The notes beneath the pieces are model-generated. The model was not told where the DNA came from and ran no database searches. It saw only the letters and a list, made by a program, of their open reading frames with translations. Positions 44,953 through 53,747 of a stretch of DNA of 64,000 nt are shown here, one piece after another; the first letter of the stretch is position 1, and every line of letters begins with the position of its first letter. Both the position numbers and the translations under genes were made by a program. The stretch is from Anaerolineaceae bacterium (GTDB lineage: Bacteria > Chloroflexota > Anaerolineae > Aggregatilineales > Phototrophicaceae). The DNA lies in NCBI GenBank assembly GCA_002702065.1, contig NZXX01000001.1:2046001-2110000 (forward strand). Reading direction: 5' to 3'.

Positions 44953-45900
44953 TCAACGCTGATTGAGCAAAAAGTGTTGTACTTCTGACAGGGGTCGGGC
45001 ACCAGCCATCGGCCCCTGTTTTGTTACCGCCAATGCCCCACATGCGTTGGCGAACCGCGCAGCTTCAACCGGCGTTGCACCGGATAGCCACTGCGACAGG
45101 AACCCCGCGTCAAAGCAATCACCAGCGCCTGTTGGATCAACTTCTTCCACCTGAAAACCGGGTACGTGCGCTTGCTGACCCGACGTGTAGACCGTGCAAC
45201 CGGCTGCCCCTTGCGTGACGACAATGATTCGGTCTGGGTTATTGGCCAGTAACGCGTCGATCGCATCTGGCAGATTGGCCTGCCCGGTCAGAATACACGC
45301 TTCTTCGGCAGTGGGGATAATGATACCCGCAGCATCCAGAAAGGGCTGAAATGCAATTCTGGCCTGCTGGTTTGCCAGTAGTTGTGGGCGCAGGTTTGGG
45401 TCGAAGCAGAATTTTGCGCCGTTGCGCTTTGCCAGTTCCAGCGCCCGCAAGCCGGTTTGTCGGGCCGCATTGTGGATCGACAGAGTTGAACCCATGAGAT
45501 GCAAGCATTTTAACTGCGCGAACAGCGATTCGCTGAGCATATCCGGGTGAAGCTGCCCGGCAGCGGCGCCGCTGATATGGAAAACAAAATCGCGGGAACC
45601 GTCGCCGTTGTAGGCGACAAAGGCAACGCCGGTGGTGTGGGTGTTCAGTATTTGAACACCAGTGGATTGAATGCCATCCTGCTCAAGTTGATCAAGCAGG
45701 CAGCGTCCAAAGGCATCATTTCCCACTGACCCAACCGCAGCTACCTTCATGCCTAGTCGTGCCGCCTGCGCCGCAAAGATAAAGGGGGCGCCACTGGGGT
45801 AGGGGCCGGTAAATGGGCCGGTCCTGTCAAGCGGTTGATTGATGCCGGTACGCATCACTTCGACCAGTGCTTCGCCAATTGTCAGTATATCTATACTCAT
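44953..45900 (-). CDS. kdgK: PfkB-family sugar kinase, probably 2-keto-3-deoxygluconate kinase
   Basis: 315 residues. N-terminal ILTIGEALVEVM and PSGAPFIFAAQAARLG (a GG-like substrate motif) and C-terminal DPTGAGDCFDAGFLSQWL with the catalytic Asp are the two PfkB signatures. Ribokinase, fructokinase and KDG kinase share this pattern. The convergent ManD-like dehydratase and the KduD-like enzyme make KDG the most likely substrate, which would give KDPG for aldol cleavage. No KDPG aldolase is seen in the window. Confidence 0.75.
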   Translation of the reverse strand: MSIDILTIGEALVEVMRTGINQPLDRTGPFTGPYPSGAPFIFAAQAARLGMKVAAVGSVGNDAFGRCLLDQLEQDGIQSTGVQILNTHTTGVAFVAYNGDGSRDFVFHISGAAAGQLHPDMLSESLFAQLKCLHLMGSTLSIHNAARQTGLRALELAKRNGAKFCFDPNLRPQLLANQQARIAFQPFLDAAGIIIPTAEEACILTGQANLPDAIDALLANNPDRIIVVTQGAAGCTVYTSGQQAHVPGFQVEEVDPTGAGDCFDAGFLSQWLSGATPVEAARFANACGALAVTKQGPMAGARPLSEVQHFLLNQR

Positions 45901-46052
45901 CGGTTATCTCGGAGCAAAATCGGGGGTTATGCATGTGATGTAATCCCCCAATTATTAAGGTAATGGTGCGTACAGAGGATACCGTTTGTTCCCTAAATTG
46001 CCCAAAAGCATTATAATTATGTTACACATTGGATAAAGCGTGGAAATCCTTG

Positions 46053-47180
46053 ATGCGTACGAATTTTTACACTGCCGGGCTGTTATTTAGTCTTATGTTG
46101 CTGTTCATCACTGCCCCTGTCAGTGGTCAGTCAGTCTGGGATGGTGGAGATAATTTGCCGGTGAACCCGCTGACTTGCCCCGGCGAAAATACTGAAAATG
46201 GCTTAGATGCAGAGCCAGTGGAATATAACGGCGCTCAGCCGACCAATCCGCCTGATCTCGTTGGACAGAGTATTGTCGTTGTGAATATTCCGCAGGCCAT
46301 TAGCCCGGCCTATGATCGCGCCATTGAGCAGGGCATGGTACGGGCGGCGGGTGAGCTGGGTAACGTGGAAGTCCTGTCCAGCCCATCAAGTGTCGTCAGC
46401 GTCAGCCAGCAGGCAGCGCTGGATGAATATATGTTTGGTGGTGTACACGGTATCCTGTTCGCAGCTGACGATCAGGAGAATATTGCGCCCAATTTGCGTG
46501 CAGCACTGGATGCTGGTATTCATGTGATCGGGTACGACTCGGATACGCGCAACAATGCCCGTGAGTGGTTTGTTCAGCCCGTGGCTTACAATGCCATGGC
46601 AAAAGCGTTAGTTGATAACCTGGTCGAACAGGCCGGGCCGGAAACTGGTTTTGCGATCCTCACCAGCAATTTTGACTCGCCGCAGGCAGGGCGCTGGATT
46701 GCGGAGATGAGTGCGTACGCGGCACAGTGTTATCCACAACTAGAATGGCTGGAAACGGTTGAGACACAGAGTGATGGTGTACTGGCGTACAATCAGGCAT
46801 CCCTGATGCTCGGTGAATATGCCGGGGACCTCGGCGGCATTATCAGCGTGACCACCACTGCGACCCCACAGTTGGCAGAAGCCATTTCTCAAAATGGTGC
46901 CTGTAACCGCGTGGCTGTCGTGGGTGTTGCCACGCCGACCGAGATGCGCCCTTATATCAGTAACGGGTGTGTGCAAGCGGCGGTGCTGTGGGACCCGGCA
47001 GAACTGGGCTACGCTGCGATTCATGTGATGCGGGCTGCGATAGACGGCGCATTAGAACCGGGCGCAACATCCGTAGAGCTTGGTCGATTGGGCGCGGTTG
47101 CTGTGATGGACGGCAGCAATGTCCTGCTTGGCGAACCGCTGATCATTACTGCCGGTAATATCAATAATCTGGACTTTTAG
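46053..47180 (+). CDS. Sugar-binding periplasmic-type protein (Peripla_BP_4 fold), orphan
   Basis: 375 residues from the ATG at 46053, giving a signal peptide (GLLFSLMLLFITAPVSGQ); a TTG at 46029 is also in frame. The body shows the RhaS/LsrB-like two-lobe fold: VVVNIPQAISPAYDRAIEQGM, LFAADDQENIAPNLRAALDAGIHVIGYDSD and VLWDPAELGYAAIHV near the hinge. Such proteins deliver rhamnose, AI-2 or other sugars to ABC importers. No ATPase or permease is adjacent, so it may serve a distant transporter or act as a sensor. There is no lipobox. Confidence 0.75.
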   Translation: MRTNFYTAGLLFSLMLLFITAPVSGQSVWDGGDNLPVNPLTCPGENTENGLDAEPVEYNGAQPTNPPDLVGQSIVVVNIPQAISPAYDRAIEQGMVRAAGELGNVEVLSSPSSVVSVSQQAALDEYMFGGVHGILFAADDQENIAPNLRAALDAGIHVIGYDSDTRNNAREWFVQPVAYNAMAKALVDNLVEQAGPETGFAILTSNFDSPQAGRWIAEMSAYAAQCYPQLEWLETVETQSDGVLAYNQASLMLGEYAGDLGGIISVTTTATPQLAEAISQNGACNRVAVVGVATPTEMRPYISNGCVQAAVLWDPAELGYAAIHVMRAAIDGALEPGATSVELGRLGAVAVMDGSNVLLGEPLIITAGNINNLDF

Positions 47181-47201
47181 TGTGCCGGTTGCCCCGGTGG
47201 A

Positions 47202-47582
47202 TTAATCTTTGCCAACATAGGCGACGACATCAATCTCAACCAGCATGTTCATGAGCTGGCTGCCGACCGTGGTGCGGACCGGGCGTGGCTCATTGAAGTA
47301 GGTCGCATACACACTGTTAAAACGGGCGAAGAATTCCAGATCGCTAAGATGAACGGTGCTTTTCACTACATCGTCCATACTGGCGCCGCCAGCTTCCAGT
47401 ATCTCTTTGATATTATCCAGAACCTGCCGTGTTTGATCCTCGATGGTTTCTGGCATGGTGCCGGTTTCTGGATTCGTGGGCGTTGTGCCAGAAACAAAGA
47501 TAAAGTCCCCCACGCGCAGTGCCTGTGAGTATGGGCTGGTGGGGATCGGCGATTTATCTGTTTGAATAGCTTGTTTGGGCAT
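47202..47582 (-). CDS. ridA: RidA/YjgF-family enamine/imine deaminase
   Basis: 126 residues from the ATG at 47582, which has GGAG six bases upstream. A start 12 bp earlier is possible; the long reading from 47687 runs into the ligase gene. SPIPTSPYSQALRVGDFIFVSG, DNIKEILEAGGASMDDVVKSTVHL and ARFNSVYATYF...PVRTTVGSQL with the conserved Arg mark the family. RidA hydrolyses reactive 2-aminoacrylate-type imines. It is the last gene after the acyl-ligase gene (37-bp gap), so it may be a passenger rather than part of the acylation pathway. Confidence 0.9.
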   Translation of the reverse strand: MPKQAIQTDKSPIPTSPYSQALRVGDFIFVSGTTPTNPETGTMPETIEDQTRQVLDNIKEILEAGGASMDDVVKSTVHLSDLEFFARFNSVYATYFNEPRPVRTTVGSQLMNMLVEIDVVAYVGKD

Positions 47583-47619
47583 GTTTGTCTCCATATTTTT
47601 GTCGCCGCACGGGCGATAA

Positions 47620-49308
47620 TTAAGCTCTGGTAAGGCCGCGTTCAGCCAGCCATTTGTCGCGGTTGGCAGCGCGGGCGATTTTGCCACTGGATGTCTTGAT
47701 TAACCATCCGCGTTCGACCAAATGGACATAACTGGCTGTCGCCATGCTTTGTTTAACAACCTGCTGGCGAATCTGTTGCGAAATCCGGCGGCGTTCATCC
47801 GCATCATCCGCGTCCACTTCGGCGACAATGGCGATAAGTTCGGTGCCTTCTTTTTCGTCAGGCACGCCAAAGACGACAGCTCGCCCAGGATGAATACCCG
47901 ATACGGTGTTAACAATCGCTTCAATATCCTGCGGATAGATATTTTTCCCGGCGTTGATGATGAGGTCTTTGGAGCGACCAATGACGTAGATTTCCCCATC
48001 TGCCATATAGCCCATGTCGCCAGTTTTGTACCAGCCAGTCGCTGTAAATGGGTTGAGGTCATCGCGGTGGTAGTAGCCTGTGAGCATACTATTGCTCTTG
48101 ATGGCGAGTTCACCAACGGTACGTTCGGGCAGCGGGGTATCATTCGCGCCGAGCACCTGAACATCAACACCTGTGATTGGTGGACCACATGAGACCTGAG
48201 GCGCTGCGTTTGGGTCATCCGCAGGGAGCGGACTGGCGTGCTGCTGGGTGATGAGCATTTGCCGGTCAATCCAGTCCACCGATGCGCTTTGCCCGGTGGG
48301 GGTCTGTGTGACCGCAAAGACATTTTCGGCCATCGCATAGCTAACACCCAGCTTGTCATCGGTGACGCCTAAATCATTAAAACGGTCTAGAAACAGCTTG
48401 TGACTGGCGTAGTGTACCGGTTCGGAGCAGTTAATAAAGCTGCGCATGGAATGAAGCGATAGTCCCTCAAGGTCGGCTGAACGAATGCGGCGGGCGCAGT
48501 GATTGTAGGCAAAATTGGGCAGCCAGCACAGCGTACCCCCATAACGATCAATGGCTTTAAAGAGCAGGGCGGGGTTGCTGACCCAGTCGAAGGGCGACAT
48601 GATAACCAGCGGAACACCCTGGAAAATGGGCAGCAGAAAACCCGCGATCAGCCCCATGTCGTGATAAAGGGGCAGCCAGCTGACGACAACATCAGTCGTG
48701 CTGAGTTGCAGATCCTCGCTATAACTGGCGATTTGATTAAGGACCGCCGTATGCGACAGGGCGACGCCTTTTTGTAACCCGGTTGTACCACTGGAATGCT
48801 GTAAAAACGCAATGGATTCTGTCGCTGGTCCCTGTGGTTGAGGAGCAGTGCCGGGCGCGAACTGGCTAATGGCGAATTCTGACCAAACTGGACAGGTTAC
48901 ATGCTCGGTCAGTGTTGGCGCAAAATCTGCGGATGTGAAGATGGCACGTACGTCCGACAGCGACACAAGCTGGGCCATGCGCTCCATGTAAATATCCGGG
49001 TCGAGTTTTTCGGTCAGCGTCGGGAAGATCGACGGCACAACGCCCGCGATCAAGGCACCCCAAAAGGCATACATCGTTTTGAGTATGTCATCGTGTGCAA
49101 TGATGAGTAGATCGCCGGGTCGTAGGCCCTCAGCCTGGATGGCCGCAGCCGCCGCGTAGGACTGGCGCTGAAACTCAGCACGGGATACGTGAATCGCCTC
49201 TTGCCCGGTCTGGACAAATATGACTGCCGGTAGCGAGTCCGATGGCTCCGCCAGTGATGCGGCGTCCAGCAGGCTCGCATATTGGTTGCGATTGCTGATG
49301 GTCAACAC
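47620..49308 (-). CDS. Fatty acyl-AMP ligase-type adenylating enzyme (Dlt-like locus)
   Basis: 562 residues, ANL superfamily. P-loop HSSGTTGLQKG at 171-181, SWLPLYHDMGLIAG at 210-223 (the form favoured in fatty acyl-AMP ligases), TGDMGYMADGEIYVIGRSKDLI and the C-terminal lysine region IKTSSGKIARAANR are visible. FAALs load fatty acids as acyl-AMP onto carrier proteins rather than onto CoA. The carrier protein gene is 6 bp upstream, making direct transfer likely. It occupies the slot of DltA but lacks the compact amino-acid-adenylation look of DltA. An acyl-CoA ligase is the alternative. Confidence 0.83.
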   Translation of the reverse strand: MLTISNRNQYASLLDAASLAEPSDSLPAVIFVQTGQEAIHVSRAEFQRQSYAAAAAIQAEGLRPGDLLIIAHDDILKTMYAFWGALIAGVVPSIFPTLTEKLDPDIYMERMAQLVSLSDVRAIFTSADFAPTLTEHVTCPVWSEFAISQFAPGTAPQPQGPATESIAFLQHSSGTTGLQKGVALSHTAVLNQIASYSEDLQLSTTDVVVSWLPLYHDMGLIAGFLLPIFQGVPLVIMSPFDWVSNPALLFKAIDRYGGTLCWLPNFAYNHCARRIRSADLEGLSLHSMRSFINCSEPVHYASHKLFLDRFNDLGVTDDKLGVSYAMAENVFAVTQTPTGQSASVDWIDRQMLITQQHASPLPADDPNAAPQVSCGPPITGVDVQVLGANDTPLPERTVGELAIKSNSMLTGYYHRDDLNPFTATGWYKTGDMGYMADGEIYVIGRSKDLIINAGKNIYPQDIEAIVNTVSGIHPGRAVVFGVPDEKEGTELIAIVAEVDADDADERRRISQQIRQQVVKQSMATASYVHLVERGWLIKTSSGKIARAANRDKWLAERGLTRA

Positions 49309-49314
49309 AAGTGG

Positions 49315-49554
49315 TTACCCCTGTTGAACACGGGCCACAATCTGATTGAGCGTGTCCATCTTGGCGACTGTCAGGTCTGTGTCGGGGATATAAACCCCAA
49401 AGGTCTGCTCAATGTAGACGGCGAGTTCGGCCAGCGAGAAGGAGTCCATCAACCCGCCGGTAATAATGCCTTCATCATCAGCCAGCGGATAGCTTTCGTC
49501 CCGAATAAGTTCGCTCGTGATGTAGGTTCGCAATGTTTCACGTATTTCTGTCAT
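49315..49554 (-). CDS. Acyl carrier protein (DltC-like position)
   Basis: 79 residues. GGLMDSFSL carries the phosphopantetheine serine (Ser38), and a C-terminal helix (ELAVYIEQTFGVYIPDTDL) completes the fold. The start overlaps the stop of the membrane SGNH gene by 4 bp (ATGA), and the ligase gene follows 6 bp later. It probably carries the activated acyl group to the MBOAT protein at the inner face of the membrane, as DltC does with D-alanine. Confidence 0.92.
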   Translation of the reverse strand: MTEIRETLRTYITSELIRDESYPLADDEGIITGGLMDSFSLAELAVYIEQTFGVYIPDTDLTVAKMDTLNQIVARVQQG

Positions 49555-50696
49555 TCATCTGCCTCATCGTTGGCAAGGGTTAAAATGGCTTCGCTAAGTA
49601 TGTCGGCAAGCTGGCTTGTACCTTCGGGCGTCAGGTGAACCGGGCTGTCTGTAAATTCTGACCCTGCGATGCGATCCCACAGATCGACATAATGCCACTT
49701 GTTGGTGTCCGCCATTTGCGCGAATGTGTCCCGATAATTGTCATAGGCCCAGCGTGGATACCAGAAATTATAGCGCAGGTGGCTGTTTTCGCCGTCGCTG
49801 ATAAAGATCGGCTCGTTGACCAGCAAGACAGGTATACGGCCGCTGCGTTCTTGCGCCGCTGCGATGATGTCAAAGGCAAGATCATCGCCTGTCAACGTCT
49901 GAGGCTCTGTGTAGTCATCCCAGGAAATGTCGACTTCAAAGTCCGAGGAACGCAGGTCGTACGTGTCCGGGTAAAACTGATCAATGCCCGTGGCTGCCCA
50001 CACGAAACCATACAGTTGTAGCCGCAGCCAATCTGCCAGTGGACGCCGTTGACCGATGATGGTCTGTTCCAGAAAGGTTGGGTCTGCCAGCTGTGGGTCG
50101 GATAAGTCGTAATCCAGTTGATACTGCTTGAATAAACGGTGGATCGCGGGACTGTTGTTCTGGACAAGCGGCGGGAAAAACTGCTTGTTGCGCGGGAAGG
50201 ACCGGAGCGTTGTTAGCCAGACAATCATATCCGGCTCATAAGCCAGCGCATGATCGAGGATCAGGAAATCCTTGCTAAGCGCCAGGATCGGATGGCCGAG
50301 GTTATAGGCACGGATTTGCTGCCCACTGTCGAGCGTCAGGTCGGCGACGTTGATGTTGGCAGTAAGCGTCTCATCGGGCTTCAGCAATATCCCCCATGTA
50401 CTTGAATCACCGATGAAGACAATACGATACTCATTCGCAGCCTTTGGCTGAACAATTTCATGCGACGCGAACATCGCTTCCAGGTTATCCAGGCTTAAGT
50501 TGTAAGCCTGGGGGTTTTCACCGTAGGGCAGGCGGGTTCTGCCGGGTACAAGCCAGTTGTAGACCGAGAGCTTGCCAATCAGCGGCAATGGCTGAAACAG
50601 TGCAAAAAGCAGGTTCAGCAGCATGAACAGCGCCAATGCCTTGACGATGATACGCAATATGAGGGCGCGGTTGATGGTGGATTCTGTCTCATTCAT
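49551..50696 (-). CDS. Membrane-anchored SGNH-hydrolase-like acyltransferase (DltD/AlgX-like)
   Basis: 381 residues. One N-terminal membrane helix (about 14-36) anchors an extracytoplasmic SGNH domain. The nucleophile motif is FIGDSSTWG (Asp97-Ser98), and the C-terminal catalytic pair is DSPVHL (about Asp350, His354). The gene overlaps both the MBOAT gene (ATGA, 50693-50696) and the carrier-protein gene (ATGA). By analogy with DltB-DltD, AlgI-AlgX and PatA-PatB, it should accept the acyl group from the MBOAT side and transfer it to the envelope acceptor. Confidence 0.85.
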   Translation of the reverse strand: MNETESTINRALILRIIVKALALFMLLNLLFALFQPLPLIGKLSVYNWLVPGRTRLPYGENPQAYNLSLDNLEAMFASHEIVQPKAANEYRIVFIGDSSTWGILLKPDETLTANINVADLTLDSGQQIRAYNLGHPILALSKDFLILDHALAYEPDMIVWLTTLRSFPRNKQFFPPLVQNNSPAIHRLFKQYQLDYDLSDPQLADPTFLEQTIIGQRRPLADWLRLQLYGFVWAATGIDQFYPDTYDLRSSDFEVDISWDDYTEPQTLTGDDLAFDIIAAAQERSGRIPVLLVNEPIFISDGENSHLRYNFWYPRWAYDNYRDTFAQMADTNKWHYVDLWDRIAGSEFTDSPVHLTPEGTSQLADILSEAILTLANDEADE

Positions 50697-52111
50697 AGGC
50701 CGAATAACCTACCCATCACCTGAAGTGCGCTGCTGAGGTCCGGCAGGGCGAACCACACCCATCCGAGCAGGACAAAATAGAACGTCAGAATTGTCCCGGC
50801 GATATGCCATAGCCGCAAGCGGCGTGGATGCTTGCGCAGCTGGATGTACCATTTCCGCGTTCGATCACTCCACATTTTATGGATGAACAAACCCATCCCA
50901 TGCCACAGGCCCCAGATGAAAAAGGCCCACGTGATACCATGCCATAAACCGATAATGATCATGGTGGATAAATGGCAGACGAGCAAGATAGCGATCATAG
51001 GGGGGCGATTGGCGCGCCCCAGCAGCCAGCGCGACAGGGGTGAAAAAACGTAAAAACGAACCCAGTTGCTGAGCGTCATGTGCCAGCTTTGCCAGAATGC
51101 GTTGATATTATTTTTCAGGTAGGGGCGGTTGAAGTTTTCCGGCAGGCGCACTCCATAGAGTATGCCGATGCCAATCGCAATATCGGAATAGCCGCTGAAA
51201 TCGAAGAACAGCCGGAAAGCATACATGTGCAGTAGCAGCCACAGACCACCCGCTGAGGTGGCTTGCGATGCATTCGTGGCATCCAGCGCGATGAGAGCCA
51301 GCGAATCAGCAATCACAAACTTTTTGAACAGGCCGGTGACAATCCGTCCTGCGCCGTCGAGCAACCGGGCTGCGGTCAAGGTGGGCAGCGAGCCATAGTC
51401 CGGGATGAAGCGTTCCACCCGATCAATGGGGCCGGCTGTGTAGGATGGAAAAAAGATGATGTATGTCAAATAGGCTTTGAGTGTCAGCGGTGGTAGCTGC
51501 CCGGTCTGGCGATCACGCAGGGTATGAATCAGGCGGAAGGCGACATAGGAAAACCCCAACCAGCCAATGTCGATGTGGCTGGCCAGACGAATGTCCTGCC
51601 CCTGCCAGTGACGGAAAACCCGGCTCAGTTCGGTTGCCAGATATGTTTGCTTGGCGCCAACAAAGATAAGGATCAGCGCCACGATCAGCATGGTTAGGCT
51701 GGATTGGCGACCGTGTAAGATGCGCCACAACAACAGAACAATGGTAGCAAAGATGATTAGCGCAAGGAGGACATCTGGTACGTCTGGCGGGCGTGAGGTC
51801 AGCCTCAGTTCGGGGATGAGATAGCGTGTACCGGAAATACACAGGACGACGCCCGCTGTAATGCCTAACGCGATCCGGTCTTCTGTTGTGATGGCGCCCG
51901 TTGGCCGTACAAAGAGCCAGCATGTCACCGTTATGAGCAAGGTTGCTGTCGGTAGAACGAAATCGAGCTGGCGGACGGGCAGGGCAGGTTGCAGCCAATA
52001 AATCGCGATGAGGCTACCGATCATCAACAGCCAACCGCGCCAGCGCTGAGGGGTAAGCCAGTTATAGATCAGGGCAGCAAAACCAAAGACCGCGATGTGC
52101 GTCAGCGTCAT
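50693..52111 (-). CDS. MBOAT-family membrane acyltransferase (DltB/AlgI-like)
   Basis: 472 residues with about 11-12 hydrophobic segments. The MBOAT core shows LRDRQTGQLPPLTLKAYLTYIIFF, the FPSYTAGPIDR block, SGYSDIAIGIGILYGVRLPENFNRPY, FWQSWHMTLSNWVRFYVF and the catalytic GLWHG histidine at about 391. A second LWHG follows at about 404. These proteins move acyl groups across the membrane. Four bases upstream lies the 39-codon WIYQGF microprotein gene, matching the dltX-dltB style of linkage. It is co-translated with the SGNH gene. Confidence 0.92.
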   Translation of the reverse strand: MTLTHIAVFGFAALIYNWLTPQRWRGWLLMIGSLIAIYWLQPALPVRQLDFVLPTATLLITVTCWLFVRPTGAITTEDRIALGITAGVVLCISGTRYLIPELRLTSRPPDVPDVLLALIIFATIVLLLWRILHGRQSSLTMLIVALILIFVGAKQTYLATELSRVFRHWQGQDIRLASHIDIGWLGFSYVAFRLIHTLRDRQTGQLPPLTLKAYLTYIIFFPSYTAGPIDRVERFIPDYGSLPTLTAARLLDGAGRIVTGLFKKFVIADSLALIALDATNASQATSAGGLWLLLHMYAFRLFFDFSGYSDIAIGIGILYGVRLPENFNRPYLKNNINAFWQSWHMTLSNWVRFYVFSPLSRWLLGRANRPPMIAILLVCHLSTMIIIGLWHGITWAFFIWGLWHGMGLFIHKMWSDRTRKWYIQLRKHPRRLRLWHIAGTILTFYFVLLGWVWFALPDLSSALQVMGRLFGL

Positions 52112-52115
52112 CTGA

Positions 52116-52235
52116 CTAGAAGCCCTGGTAGATCCATTGCGGCGACGAGTCGGTGGTCACGATAATCAGGAGAATTATCGTCAGGCATAGACCGACGGCC
52201 AGCAAGTTTTCACGTGAGAATAACCGCTGCATCAT
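52116..52235 (-). CDS. DltX-like 39-residue membrane microprotein with C-terminal WIYQGF
   Basis: A 40-codon frame (with stop) starts ATGATG directly after the stop of the upstream lipoprotein gene (TAAATG) and ends 4 bp before the MBOAT start. It encodes a short basic N-terminus (MMQRLFSREN), one hydrophobic helix (LLAVGLCLTIILLIIV), a short extracytoplasmic stretch and the C-terminal WIYQGF. DltX, the microprotein of D-alanylation operons, has the same plan and ends in FIYNEF-like sequence, whose tyrosine is reported to carry the acyl group between DltB and DltD. The shared pattern is aromatic-x-Tyr-x-x-Phe at the C-terminus. Gene packing, size and motif support a real gene; function is inference. 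Confidence 0.75.
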   Translation of the reverse strand: MMQRLFSRENLLAVGLCLTIILLIIVTTDSSPQWIYQGF

Positions 52236-52610
52236 TTAGCTGGCTTCACCACACCACTTCCACTCGCCATCTTCCTGTACCACGCGGTAGCTGGATAGCG
52301 GGAATGACGTGTCTTCTGCGCCATAATTGGCGACGATCTGACCGGTACACTGGACAATATCGCTGCCTTCTGTACTGGTGCAGGCCATATCTTCGATGCT
52401 TACATCGGTGACGCTGGTAAAGGCGGCGGCCTCCCGCTGAAGGTCAACCTCCATGGGGCTGCAAAGTAACTGCTGCATGGCCCGCGAGTCCCCGGCGACT
52501 TTGGCTTCCAGATAGCCTTCAACCACGTCAGCCGGGTCGGTTGATTCTGAGGCGCATGCTGCCAGTAGCAGTCCGCAAGCGACCACCATCATCAATATTC
52601 GCATAGTCAT
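52236..52610 (-). CDS. Small lipoprotein, paralogue of the one at 53748
   Basis: 124 residues with a lipobox LLAAC and a helix-plus-sheet body (VVEGYLEAKVAGD...SIEDMACTST...YRVVQEDGEWKWCGEAS). Three body cysteines are kept in the neighbour paralogue, including the one in the terminal WCGEA/VCGEA. The ATG shares a base with the stop of the upstream SGNH gene (TAATG); a second ATG lies at 52604. The fold looks like a small NTF2/DUF4878-type lipoprotein, but I do not assign a function. Its tight packing with the SGNH gene suggests that the two products act together outside the membrane. Confidence 0.78.
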   Translation of the reverse strand: MTMRILMMVVACGLLLAACASESTDPADVVEGYLEAKVAGDSRAMQQLLCSPMEVDLQREAAAFTSVTDVSIEDMACTSTEGSDIVQCTGQIVANYGAEDTSFPLSSYRVVQEDGEWKWCGEAS

Positions 52611-53719
52611 TATCCTAAGTCGAGTGTACGGCGAATTTCATCAAGCATTCGGATTGATAGGAGATTTTGCAAGCTGGTACCATAATAGGCGTCATGCCCG
52701 GTGGAAAACTTCAGGTTCGGAAAACCGCTGTTTGCCATGTGAATATCGTCTTCATCAAGGCCATACTCCGGCAGAACGCGGGCGGCGGCCCACAAATTGA
52801 TCAGCGGTACCTCGTATTCCGCTGCAATCTCGCTCAGACGCAAGTTAAAGTTGATTGACTGCCACCAGAGCGTATCGTCAGGATGGACACTGAACGTCGA
52901 CAAAACCGGAATCACACCCTGCTCAATGCTGATTTCGACAATCTGTCGCATTTGCTCGGCAAATTCCGCATCGGTCATGTGACGAACATCATTGGGGCCA
53001 AACATAACCATAGCGATGCTGGGCTGGTTCAGGCGATACTCGCAGGCAAGGGGCGTTTCGCCCGGTTCGCAGCGTTCCTTGTCCGCCCACAGCGGATCAA
53101 AGATCACGTAAGTGGTCATCCCGATGCGTGATGCAACGCTGTTGGTCGCAACGGATGGACCAAAAAAGCGAATGGTGTCTTCCAGAAAATCGTATGGCCC
53201 AAGGTCGTAGTCTGAACGATTCATGGGATTCAGGTAGAGGGAGTTGGCACTGACGCTATCACCGACCTTGGTGACCACATTGCTGTGTCTGCCCAATGCC
53301 TGCCCATAACGATAAACACCTTCCATCGCACGACTGACCTGCGAGATGACTGGAACAGCGTATAGATCCGCTGTTGACTGATATTGAGCATTGGCAGGCT
53401 CGGCGTCGGCCACAGCTTCATTTACCGGAATTGCACTCAGCGCAAAGTTGCCATCATAGTTGAGGTAACCGGTCATGACCCAGCCATCGAGGACAACCGT
53501 ATTATCTTCGGTTGTGCGGGTGACCCGTACCCAGTTGCCCACCCGATTGCGCTCAATGATATTGACGGGAAGACCGGGATTCAGGCTGGCGACGTCATGA
53601 AAGGTGTGACCGGGGCCACGGTGAACAAAAATTTTTTGATAGGCCGTTGTCTGTGGCGCTTCAAATGAGGATGCACCCAGGAGCAATAGCAGGCTGAGCA
53701 GCAGATAGTGGATACCCAT
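52610..53719 (-). CDS. Secreted SGNH/GDSL-type hydrolase with SH3-like N-terminal domain
   Basis: 369 residues with a signal peptide (LLLSLLLLLGASSFEA) and no lipobox. Residues about 28-90 resemble a bacterial SH3 module (VHRGPGHTFHDVASL...GWVMTGYL). The SGNH domain follows with KVGDSVSAN, GPNDVR and the late DIHMANSG. A paired-cysteine block (RCEPGETPLACEYR) is shared with the SGNH proteins at 54121 and 55510. Likely a cell-envelope acyl-esterase or acyltransferase. It is paired with the small lipoprotein gene downstream. Confidence 0.8.
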   Translation of the reverse strand: MGIHYLLLSLLLLLGASSFEAPQTTAYQKIFVHRGPGHTFHDVASLNPGLPVNIIERNRVGNWVRVTRTTEDNTVVLDGWVMTGYLNYDGNFALSAIPVNEAVADAEPANAQYQSTADLYAVPVISQVSRAMEGVYRYGQALGRHSNVVTKVGDSVSANSLYLNPMNRSDYDLGPYDFLEDTIRFFGPSVATNSVASRIGMTTYVIFDPLWADKERCEPGETPLACEYRLNQPSIAMVMFGPNDVRHMTDAEFAEQMRQIVEISIEQGVIPVLSTFSVHPDDTLWWQSINFNLRLSEIAAEYEVPLINLWAAARVLPEYGLDEDDIHMANSGFPNLKFSTGHDAYYGTSLQNLLSIRMLDEIRRTLDLG

Positions 53720-53747
53720 ATTGAACCATGATTATCACGGACAGAAC

